Part shown: positions 56,747 through 64,000 of the stretch, one piece after another
How positions within the stretch are numbered: the first letter of the stretch is position 1
Layout: every line of letters starts with the position of its first letter
DNA from: Sphingomonas sp.
Lineage (GTDB): Bacteria; Pseudomonadota; Alphaproteobacteria; Sphingomonadales; Sphingomonadaceae
Assembly: GCF_017304635.1 (NCBI RefSeq)
Contig: NZ_JAFKMA010000001.1
Coordinates: 434,001-498,000 of the forward strand
DNA length: 64,000 nt
Reading direction: 5' to 3'
Made by a program: the position numbers and the translations under genes
The notes under the pieces: model-generated
What the model was told of the DNA's origin: nothing
What the model saw: the letters and a program-made list of their open reading frames with translations, nothing else
The model's database searches: none

Positions 56747-57000
56747 AAAGAGACTGTTCCTAATCAATGTTTCCGGCCAACCGGTTGTCTCCGGTGGTCT
56801 TGGCCAAAACGCCCTGTCGGCCGCATGCCGGCAGGACATCCGGGCGAGCGTGGCAGCGGAGGGGGACTCTACGCGTCGAAATGCGAAAAGGGCGCGATGG
56901 GCTGGCCACCGCGCCGACCTCCGCGAGAACCTGCTCGCCGGACTCGCGCGCCCATAGCGCCACAGGGTCGGAAAGGCAAGGCGAAGCGCCGTGCCCGGGG

Positions 57001-59385
57001 TCAGGCGACGGCGCGCAGTTCGACGGTCGGCTTGCGATCGAGGATCGGGCGGAACACGAGCGACAGTACCATCGGCTTGTCGCCCGCCGGCGGCATCACG
57101 ATCAGGACACCGTTGGGGGCGGCATGGAACAGGTTCGGCGCGACTTCCTCCATAGCATCGACCCCGCCGCGCACCGCGATGGTCGACGCGGCGTGACCCT
57201 TCTGCAAATCGGCAAGCGACAGGTAGCCGCATTCCTCGACCTGCAACCACTCCCATTGCCGGCCGAGCTGGATCGCGATCGTCGGCCGCTGCGCTCCGAT
57301 TGGCACGCGGAGGTGATAGTAACCGTCGGTGGTCGGGAAGGCCGCGAAGTCCATCACCGTGTCGCCGTCGCTGCTCGCCAGGATGACGGGGACGTCGACC
57401 CCGCCGACTTCGAAATCGCTGGTGCGCAGGTCGAGCCGGAAGCGCGACGCGGCGAAGCTCGCCAGGCTGACCGGCAGGCCCTGCGACTGTAGCTCGGCCG
57501 ACAGGAATTGCGGCATCTGGTCGCTGTAGAACGGCAGTCCTCGTCGCCGGAGGCCGGCACGGCCGCGATCGGTGTCGACCAGCACGTCGGTGACCGCGAC
57601 CCCCATGTTGAAGTCGAAGTCGAACCGCTGGAAGACCGACACTTCCCCCGCATTGGGCAGGAACGCCAGCCGCGCCAGCACCGCCGCCGCGGCGCGGCAG
57701 CGGCTGTCGAGGTCGTCGGCCGCGGGCGGCGTCAGGATCGCGGCGCATCCTTGCCTGACATAGTCCATGCACGCCGCCTGGATGGCATCGCGAGTCGCGT
57801 TGTGCGTGGCCTTGCGATCGACCTTCTCGCGCACGGCCTCGCCCGTCGCGGTGAAGTCGATCGTCGAGCCCATCTCGACGTTGCACAACTGCTCCAGCGC
57901 GACGATCGACAGCGACAGCGCGTGCAGCGTGCGGAAATCGTAGTTGCGCAGGTCGATCATGCCGCGCTTGTCGAGCCCCGAGCGGCGCTTCTCGCGCAGG
58001 AAGACGTAACGGCCGATCACCGACACGCCCATCGCTTCGGCCAGCACCGGGGTGACCAGGTTCTGGACCGTGCCGTTATAGCCGGTGTCGACCAGCATCA
58101 CCGTGTCGCCGGGTTCGATCCCGACGCTGCGCATATGCGCGACCATACGATCGAGGAAGGCGGCGCGGCGCGCGAAAATCTTGCGCCGGATACCGGCGTC
58201 GCTGCGCACCCGTTTGGCCAGCGCGGCGCTCTGCTTCTCCTTGTCGGTCTTGGTGTCGGCCTTCAGGAAGCGGGCATATTCGTTCTCGAACAGCATGAGC
58301 TGGCGCGCGAGCGAGGCGATCGGCACCGCGCCGGTCCATTCGTCGAGGTGACGTTCGAGTGCGGCCTCGTCGGAAAGGGCGGCGCGCAGCGCGACGAAAC
58401 GACTGAGGTCGACCTTGCGGGCGCCGATCTCGGGATAGAGCTTGTCGAACACCTGGAACGGCAGATAGCCATCGCGCATCACGAACAGCGGCTTGACCGG
58501 CTTGCCCGCCGCGGCGCTGGCCGCATCGAGTTCCGCCTTCACCCAATGCGCATAGGTCGTCATCGCCGGGCCCATGACGTCGTGACCCAGTACGTAGGTC
58601 GGGTCGTCATGGCGGCGCAGCGCGACCGCCGCGCGATGCGGCTGACCGGTGGGACGCGTGATCCCGCAGGCCGGATCGAGGATTCGCGCAGTCGCATCCT
58701 CCATGCGGAGCCGCGAAGCGGTCTCGGCGTCGAACTGCTCGAGGTGCACGCCATGAATGCCGTGGGCGACCGCTCCGAGATAGTCGGCGGCATGGTTGTC
58801 GCCGAGGTGCAGCACCTTGTCGCCCGTGACGCCCAGCGTCTTCAGCACGTGCGCGAACAGTCCGTCGCACTTGCCCTCGCCATGGCTGTTCGACACGAAC
58901 ACATGGTCGATCATCGCCATGACCTCGTCGCCCGCAGCCGCGGCGATGTGCGCCCGCAACTGGGCCTCGGTCAGGTACATGTCCGACACGATCACGATGC
59001 CGAGACCCCGCCGCCTGGCCTCGCGCATCAATGCCACGGTCGGTGCGAAAGCGAAGGCATGACGGCGTTCGATCGCCAGTTCCGCCGCGACCGCGTCGGC
59101 GATGTCCGCATCGTCGGGGTCGGCCATCATCTCGCGATAGATGTCGGCGAGCCCGATCTCGCGAACCTTGCGATGGAGCCACGCGCTGCGCCGCGCCCGC
59201 GCCTCCGCCCACATTCGCGGCTCGACGCCGCCGCCCTGCGCCGGCAGTTCGGCGAACACGTCCGTCGGCGCATGCGTGTTGCGCCAGATCAGCGTGTCGA
59301 AGCAGTCGAGCGACAGGATTTCGATCCCGGCGGGCGCGTGGTCGAGCAGGGTGGCGACGTCGTAAGCGCGGATCGCGTGCAGCAT
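57001..59385 (-). CDS. large HAD-domain protein, function unknown
   Basis: This 794-residue protein has an N-terminal HAD domain (SLDCFDTLIWRN motif I, IVIVSDMYLTEAQLRAHI motif II, LHLGDNHAADYLGAVAHGIH motif IV). A long middle region follows (MRDGYLPFQVFDKLYPEIGA, VMLVDTGYNGTVQNLVTPVL), then a beta-rich C-terminal part. Relatives with SFDxFDTL motifs occur in surface-glycan clusters. It lies between cmk and rpsA, which are adjacent in many relatives, so it looks like an insertion into a conserved cluster. Confidence 0.75.
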   Translation of the reverse strand: MLHAIRAYDVATLLDHAPAGIEILSLDCFDTLIWRNTHAPTDVFAELPAQGGGVEPRMWAEARARRSAWLHRKVREIGLADIYREMMADPDDADIADAVAAELAIERRHAFAFAPTVALMREARRRGLGIVIVSDMYLTEAQLRAHIAAAAGDEVMAMIDHVFVSNSHGEGKCDGLFAHVLKTLGVTGDKVLHLGDNHAADYLGAVAHGIHGVHLEQFDAETASRLRMEDATARILDPACGITRPTGQPHRAAVALRRHDDPTYVLGHDVMGPAMTTYAHWVKAELDAASAAAGKPVKPLFVMRDGYLPFQVFDKLYPEIGARKVDLSRFVALRAALSDEAALERHLDEWTGAVPIASLARQLMLFENEYARFLKADTKTDKEKQSAALAKRVRSDAGIRRKIFARRAAFLDRMVAHMRSVGIEPGDTVMLVDTGYNGTVQNLVTPVLAEAMGVSVIGRYVFLREKRRSGLDKRGMIDLRNYDFRTLHALSLSIVALEQLCNVEMGSTIDFTATGEAVREKVDRKATHNATRDAIQAACMDYVRQGCAAILTPPAADDLDSRCRAAAAVLARLAFLPNAGEVSVFQRFDFDFNMGVAVTDVLVDTDRGRAGLRRRGLPFYSDQMPQFLSAELQSQGLPVSLASFAASRFRLDLRTSDFEVGGVDVPVILASSDGDTVMDFAAFPTTDGYYHLRVPIGAQRPTIAIQLGRQWEWLQVEECGYLSLADLQKGHAASTIAVRGGVDAMEEVAPNLFHAAPNGVLIVMPPAGDKPMVLSLVFRPILDRKPTVELRAVA

Positions 59386-59460
59386 GATGGGCTCCGAAGA
59401 AACGGTGCCGTTCTGCTGTGTTTTGGTTATCGGGCCGTTAACGATGCCCGCCGACGATCG

Positions 59461-60102
59461 TCAGTGGCCGGCGCGGGCCTTCAGCGCGACTTGCCGCTCG
59501 ACCAGTTCGATCGCGCGTTTCACTGCCGACTCGATCGACAGGAAGCTGGTGTCGAGGATGCCGGCATCCACCGCCATCACCAGCGGGGCGGCGTCGCGGC
59601 CGGTGTCGCGCAGGTCGCGCGCGCGGATGTCCGCCAGCACCTTGTCGAGGCTGATCGTCGAGCCGCGCGCCTTCAATTCGGCATGGCGGCGGCGCGCGCG
59701 AATCTGCGGCGTCGCCTTCACGAACAGCTTGGCGTCGGCGTTGGGCGCGATCACCGTGCCGATGTCGCGTCCGTCGAGCACGGCGCCGCCGGGTTGCGTC
59801 GCGAACTTGCGCTGGCGCTGGAGCAGGGCGGCGCGGACGAGCGGATGCGCGGACACGATCGACGCGCGCTGGCCGGCATCGTCGCCGCGCAGCACCGGAT
59901 CGTCGAGCAGCGCATCGTCGAAATTGCTCGCGGCGACGGCATCGGCCTCGACCGTCGGGTCGAGCTCCAGCCGACGGACATTCTCCGCCACCGCGCGATA
60001 CAGCAGGCCGGTGTCGAGGTGCGGCAGCGTGTAATGCCGGGCGAGCGCCCGGGCGACGGTGCCCTTGCCGCTGGCGGCGGGGCCGTCGACGGCGATAATC
60101 AT
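59461..60102 (-). CDS. cmk: cytidylate kinase
   Basis: Cmk phosphorylates CMP and dCMP. The 213-residue protein has the P-loop IIAVDGPAASGKGTVARALA, YRAVAENVRRL, LDGRDIGTVIAPNADAKLFV and ARARDL-like RARDLRDTGRDAAPL. The order aroA-cmk is conserved in proteobacteria. Length matches the family. Confidence 0.96.
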   Translation of the reverse strand: MIIAVDGPAASGKGTVARALARHYTLPHLDTGLLYRAVAENVRRLELDPTVEADAVAASNFDDALLDDPVLRGDDAGQRASIVSAHPLVRAALLQRQRKFATQPGGAVLDGRDIGTVIAPNADAKLFVKATPQIRARRRHAELKARGSTISLDKVLADIRARDLRDTGRDAAPLVMAVDAGILDTSFLSIESAVKRAIELVERQVALKARAGH

Positions 60103-60164
60103 GCGGTGAACTCCATTTCGGGTAGTCTAGGCGAGCGCGTGGCCGTGCGCCAGCCGATCGCGCG

Positions 60165-61508
60165 TCAGGCCGTGCCGTTCAACGCGTCGAGCGTCGCGAA
60201 GAAGGTCGGATAGCTCGTCGCGACCGGGGCGACGTCGTCGATCGTGACGGGTGCGCGCGCGACCAGCCCAGCGACCGTCATCGCCATCGCGATGCGGTGA
60301 TCGAGCAGGCTGGCGATCGTCGCGCCGCCGGGGATCGGATCGCCGCCGGTTCCGGTGATGGCGAGGCCGTCCTCATACTCCTCGACCGCGACGCCGCACG
60401 CGCCGAGTGCGGCCGCCATCGCGGCGATGCGATCCGACTCCTTGACGCGCAATTCGTGGGCGCCGCGCGCGACGGTGCGGCCTTGCGCCAGCGCGGCGGC
60501 GACGAACAGGATCGGATATTCGTCGATCATGCTCGGCGCGAGGTCGGGCGGCACCTCGATCGCGGTCAGGGGGGCGTGGCGGACGATCAGATCGGCGACC
60601 GGCTCGCCGCCGACGGTGCGCGCGTCGACCTCGGTAATGTCGGCGCCCATCATCCGCAAAGCGCCGAACAGCCCGGCGCGAGTCGGGTTGAGGCCGACAT
60701 TGGCGATCGTGACCTCGCTGCCCGGAACGATCGACGCGGCGACCGCCCAGAACGCGGCGGAGCTCGGATCGCCCGGCACCACGATCTGCTGCGGTTTCAG
60801 TTCGGCCTCGCCGCGGATCGCGATGACGCGACCGCGATTGGTCGCCTCGACGGTCAGGTCGGCACCGAACCCGGCGAGCATCCGCTCCGAATGGTCGCGC
60901 GTCGCGACCGGTTCGATCACGCGCGTGATGCCGGGCGTGTTGAGCCCAGCCAGCAGGATCGCCGACTTCACCTGCGCGGACGCGACCGGCAATATATACT
61001 CGATCGGCACCGCGGGGCTCAGCCCGCGGACCATCATCGGCAGGCATTGTTGGTTCCTGGCGCCGGGGCTGGCGGTGACGTCCGCGCCCATCAGCGACAG
61101 CGGCTCGATCACGCGGCCCATCGGTCGCTTCGACAGCGAGGCGTCGCCGGTAAAGGTCGCGGTGATCGGATGGCTGGCGACCAGCCCCGCGAGCAGCCGG
61201 GTCGACGTCCCCGAATTGCCCATGTCGAGCGCTGCATCCGGCTGTAGCAGGCCACCGACGCCGACCCCCCACACGCGCCACGTGCCGTCCTCGCCCCGTT
61301 CAATCGTCGCGCCCATCGCGCGCATCGCGGCGGCCGTCGCCAGCACGTCCTCGCCCTCGAGCAAGCCCTCGATCCGGCTCTCCCCGACCGCGAGCCCGGC
61401 GAACATCAGCGAGCGGTGGCTGATCGACTTGTCGCCCGGTACGGCGATGCGACCGCGCAAGCCGGTGCTGGCCGAAACGGTCGAGGGGCGGGGCAGGGGA
61501 TGCGGCAT
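60165..61508 (-). CDS. aroA: EPSP synthase
   Basis: AroA joins shikimate-3-phosphate and PEP in aromatic amino-acid synthesis. The 447-residue protein has GRIAVPGDKSISHRSLMFAG, LDMGNSGTSTRLLAGLVASH, ASLSKRPMGRVIEPL, SAQVKSAILLAGL and RVKESDRIAAMAAALGACGV. The sequence looks like the class II type (SGTSTR, GDxSxSxRPM). The ATG at 61508 was chosen over longer upstream frames. Confidence 0.96.
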   Translation of the reverse strand: MPHPLPRPSTVSASTGLRGRIAVPGDKSISHRSLMFAGLAVGESRIEGLLEGEDVLATAAAMRAMGATIERGEDGTWRVWGVGVGGLLQPDAALDMGNSGTSTRLLAGLVASHPITATFTGDASLSKRPMGRVIEPLSLMGADVTASPGARNQQCLPMMVRGLSPAVPIEYILPVASAQVKSAILLAGLNTPGITRVIEPVATRDHSERMLAGFGADLTVEATNRGRVIAIRGEAELKPQQIVVPGDPSSAAFWAVAASIVPGSEVTIANVGLNPTRAGLFGALRMMGADITEVDARTVGGEPVADLIVRHAPLTAIEVPPDLAPSMIDEYPILFVAAALAQGRTVARGAHELRVKESDRIAAMAAALGACGVAVEEYEDGLAITGTGGDPIPGGATIASLLDHRIAMAMTVAGLVARAPVTIDDVAPVATSYPTFFATLDALNGTA

Positions 61509-61607
61509 GGCGCGGGGCTTTGACAGCCCCCTTGCGCTATGGCAAGGCGCGCGCCACTTCGGGATCGACGATCCGAAAATCGCATAAATCGAAAGGTACT
61601 GGGCGGC

Positions 61608-61922
61608 ATGGTCAAGCCGGAATGGGGCACGAAGCGTACGTGTCCGAAATGCGGGACGCGTTTCTACGATCTGGGCAAGGAAGACCCGGTGACCTGCATC
61701 AATTGCGGCACCGCGTTCCAGCCGGAAGCGATCCTGAAATCGAAGCAGCCGCTGCCGTTCGAGGTCATCAAGGCCGACAAGCCCGAGAAGGACGATAGCG
61801 ACCTCGAGGGCGAGGATCTGGACATCGGCGAAGAGGGCGAGCCCTCGGCCGACGACGAAGTCGATCTGGGCGGCGACGACGATCTGGGCGTCGAGACCGG
61901 CGGCGACGACGACGAGCATTGA
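61608..61922 (+). CDS. TIGR02300 (FYDLN acid) protein
   Basis: This 104-residue protein has a zinc-ribbon-like N-terminus (CPKCGTRFYDLGKEDPVTCI, NCG) and an acidic C-terminus. It is the alphaproteobacterial FYDLN family, function unknown. It is divergent from aroA and precedes tRNA-Ala, as usual. Confidence 0.93.
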   Translation: MVKPEWGTKRTCPKCGTRFYDLGKEDPVTCINCGTAFQPEAILKSKQPLPFEVIKADKPEKDDSDLEGEDLDIGEEGEPSADDEVDLGGDDDLGVETGGDDDEH

Positions 61923-62021
61923 GGGCGACGGGCCGGTTCGTGCCGGCCCGCGAAAATACAAGCGAAACCCGCTTGTCATGGGCGCTGGCTCCGGTTAGGG
62001 GCGGCGCCTTCCCGGAAGTGT

Positions 62022-62097
62022 GGGGCCGTAGCTCAGCTGGGAGAGCGCTGCAATGGCATTGCAGAGGTCAGGGGTTCGATCCCCCTCGGCTCCACCA
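62022..62097 (+). tRNA. tRNA-Ala, anticodon GGC
   Basis: Acceptor arms GGGGCCG and CGGCTCC pair (one G-T), with discriminator A and an encoded CCA. The anticodon stem-loop CTGCA-ATGGCAT-TGCAG holds GGC, and the T-arm reads GGGGTTCGATCCCC. Confidence 0.97.
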
Positions 62098-62713
62098 TTC
62101 AAGTGAAAAATGCGTGAGAAACGTCCGCTTTTTCGGTGGATTGCGGTCGATATCCCAAATTTCGTCCCCCAGCACGGAGAAGCTTCGGCCGTTGGCTGAT
62201 CGATCCGACCAGATGTCGGTTGAGGCAAGCCTGTAGGGCGGACCAGCGCGACCGCGTTTGCCAGCGGCGACGAACTTCTCCGCGACGGTGCGTAGGGGGC
62301 GGCGTCGTTGTGCTACGAGCAATTCGCCTTGTCCGGCAGCCCGGGTAATCGGCTCGGCAGAGCTAACCCGCGGCATTCTTCGGGGCGCCCGATCGCTTTT
62401 TGCGTCTTCCCACTGTCATAGAGCGCACGGGATCGAGTGCTGCCACGATTTATCGAATGACCCGACCCGGCGAGTTTTCAACACTGGCGGCCATGGTCTC
62501 TAGATGACGGCGCCGCTCCGGCTCGTTTCGAAGCGAACGCCGATCTGGCCTTGTCGAAAAATGCATGGCGAGCAGGTGAGCGCCAGCCACATCTGACGCG
62601 ACCGGGCGTGCGGAGCAGGGCGGCCCACACTCTAATGGCGATGCTCGCTCCTCGCCATTCATATTCCAGTCACGCGCGATACCCATCATGTCCGAACCAG
62701 GGGGGAAATATCG
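62098..62713. other. 616-base region after tRNA-Ala, no gene recognised
   Basis: Several short frames exist on both strands but none resembles a known family or has a good start. No integrase, repeat or att-like duplication of the tRNA 3' end is visible. It may be an old island scar or an untranslated region. Confidence 0.4.
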
Positions 62714-64000
62714 ATGTCAGTATATCGCCTGGCCGCGCTGACCACGCTGCTGACGATCGGTGCCGCACCCGCATCAATCGATACGACCGTCGCGTATGAA
62801 CTGTCGCCGGAGATGAAGGACGGCGCCATCACCGCCCTGAACGTGGCCGTTCGGTTGCGCGCCGATCGCTCGGGTACGACCACGCTGGACTGGATGGGCA
62901 GCTGGGCTGGCGACGACCGGCTGGGCCGCTGGGCGCGCGACATCACGGTCGAGGGCGGAACGGCGACTCCGGCGCCGCATGGCGGTCGAGTCGTCCGGTC
63001 GGCACCTGGCGCACGTCTGACCATGCGATATCGGATCGTCTCGGCCTATGCCGCCGATCCGACAGTGGAGGATAGCGAGCAGAGCCGCCCGGTCATCCGT
63101 CCCGATTGGTTCTATGCGGTCGGCGAGACGCTCTACGCCCGCCCGGTCGATGGTCAGGATCGACCCGCTCGGTTCGCTTGGAAAGGGCCAGTCGGGATCG
63201 GATTCGCATCTGATACGCAGCACGAGCGCGGGCTGAACGGTACGCCGCGTAGCGTCGGCGACATCAGCGAAAGCATCGCGATCGGCGGGCGTAAGCTGTC
63301 AGTCGCCACCATTACGCTGAACGGCGATCTTGTCCGGGTCGCGCACATCGGTCGCTTCGGTTTCGACGGCGCGAAGTTCGATGCGCTCGCGCAGCGGATC
63401 GTCAGGACCGAGCGTGCTTTCTGGCGCGACGAGCGTGCGGGCCCCTTCCTCATCACCGCGATCCCGCTCACCGCGAAGCCGGGTTTCCGCGGGTTCGGCG
63501 GAACGGGTCGGAGCGACGCCTTCGCAACCTGGATCGACCAGGGTGCCGACCTGTCCGACATGGCCGCGTTGCTGGCGCACGAATATTTCCATAGCTGGAA
63601 CGGCCGACAGCTCGGGCGGTTCGCGGACGGTGCGGCTGCGCAAGCCTATTGGTTGAGCGAGGGATTCACCGATTTCTACACTCGCCGGTTGCTGCTTCGC
63701 GCCGGGCTCTGGTCGCCCGAGGACTTCATTGCTGATTGGAACCGGATGCTGCGCGCCTATGCCGCCTCGCCGTGGCGACAGGTCGGCAACGTCGCGGCTG
63801 CGGCCAAATATTGGAGCGGCGATTATGCTGCCGAAAAGCTGCCGTATCAGCGTGGATCGCTGCTGGCCGCGTTCTGGGACCACGCGCTGCGTACGCGTGG
63901 GCTCGGCAGTCTCGACGAGGTGCTACGCGCGCAAAGGGCCCGGGTAGCGGCATCGAGTCCGCGACCCGAGATCGTCGCCGCCTTCGTCGCCGAGATGGCG
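62714..64000 (+). CDS. M61-like (glycyl aminopeptidase) metallopeptidase, partial
   Basis: The gene starts at an ATG at 62714 behind AGGGGGGAAATATCG and is open to the right edge (429 codons). It has a signal peptide (LAALTTLLTIGAAPASI) and an M61 domain with the zinc site LLAHEYFHSWNGRQLG (HEXXH) and the downstream Glu in WLSEGFTDFYTRRLLL. M61 enzymes often have a C-terminal PDZ domain, which would lie outside the window. Confidence 0.85.
   Translation, partial: MSVYRLAALTTLLTIGAAPASIDTTVAYELSPEMKDGAITALNVAVRLRADRSGTTTLDWMGSWAGDDRLGRWARDITVEGGTATPAPHGGRVVRSAPGARLTMRYRIVSAYAADPTVEDSEQSRPVIRPDWFYAVGETLYARPVDGQDRPARFAWKGPVGIGFASDTQHERGLNGTPRSVGDISESIAIGGRKLSVATITLNGDLVRVAHIGRFGFDGAKFDALAQRIVRTERAFWRDERAGPFLITAIPLTAKPGFRGFGGTGRSDAFATWIDQGADLSDMAALLAHEYFHSWNGRQLGRFADGAAAQAYWLSEGFTDFYTRRLLLRAGLWSPEDFIADWNRMLRAYAASPWRQVGNVAAAAKYWSGDYAAEKLPYQRGSLLAAFWDHALRTRGLGSLDEVLRAQRARVAASSPRPEIVAAFVAEMA

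Noticed and set aside
61919-62236. Protein frame across tRNA-Ala
   Set aside because: It runs through the complete tRNA gene and has no homology that I recognise.

Overview
The window looks like chromosome from a GC-rich alphaproteobacterium of the Sphingomonas group. This rests on gene content and order: an F1-ATPase inhibitor zeta protein, a DUF5076 protein, a TIGR02300 (FYDLN) protein, the order tRNA-Ala / FYDLN / aroA / cmk / rpsA / ihfB, and the yfgM-like / bamB / der order. No database search was run; family calls come from reading motifs in the translations.

Bases 1 to about 5,500 are accessory DNA with visibly lower GC and different codon use. They hold the start of an AbiEi-like antitoxin gene, a tight three-gene operon (large serine recombinase plus two diverged ParB-like proteins), a divergent HTH regulator facing it across a perfect inverted repeat, and a solitary DUF6088/AbiEi-like gene. 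The core-side edge has four copies of TGACGGTAT and a long hairpin, as expected for an island boundary.

The rest is mostly core. 5.6-13.4 kb: small membrane proteins, a DUF2178/HTH pair, panB, the TPR-bamB-der operon, an Hpt protein, and bacterioferritin with a short bfd gene behind a Fur-like box. 13.4-24.9 kb: a DUF418 protein, purL, a TonB-like protein, an MFS/arsC pair, DUF983, accC, accB and aroQ, then thiS and thiG. 24.9-36.9 kb: a lipoprotein hydrolase, CsbD, an SMP-30/GNAT/HAD operon, the two CoA-transferase subunits split by two other genes, oxidoreductases, ATPase zeta/BolA/Grx4 and a glycosyltransferase. 37-49 kb: a BlaI/M56 sensor pair with two clear operators, nadA and nadC with a bacterial GH47 mannosidase and a GH19 enzyme between them, RNase T2 and a solute-binding lipoprotein. 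49.3-53.5 kb: a probable envelope O-acylation cassette (two SGNH proteins, an MBOAT protein and a small membrane protein). 53.6-64 kb: a cell-wall hydrolase, tRNA-Leu, ihfB, a broken rpsA, a 794-residue HAD protein, cmk, aroA, FYDLN, tRNA-Ala and the start of an M61 peptidase gene.

Three things stand out. (1) rpsA, normally essential, has an internal deletion and frameshift in its third S1 domain. (2) The recombinase + ParB + ParB module has no ParA, and its ParB proteins have altered nucleotide-binding motifs; it is the best candidate for a little-described system. (3) At least twelve intergenic palindromes, falling into about five sequence families, are scattered through the core, some inside operons.
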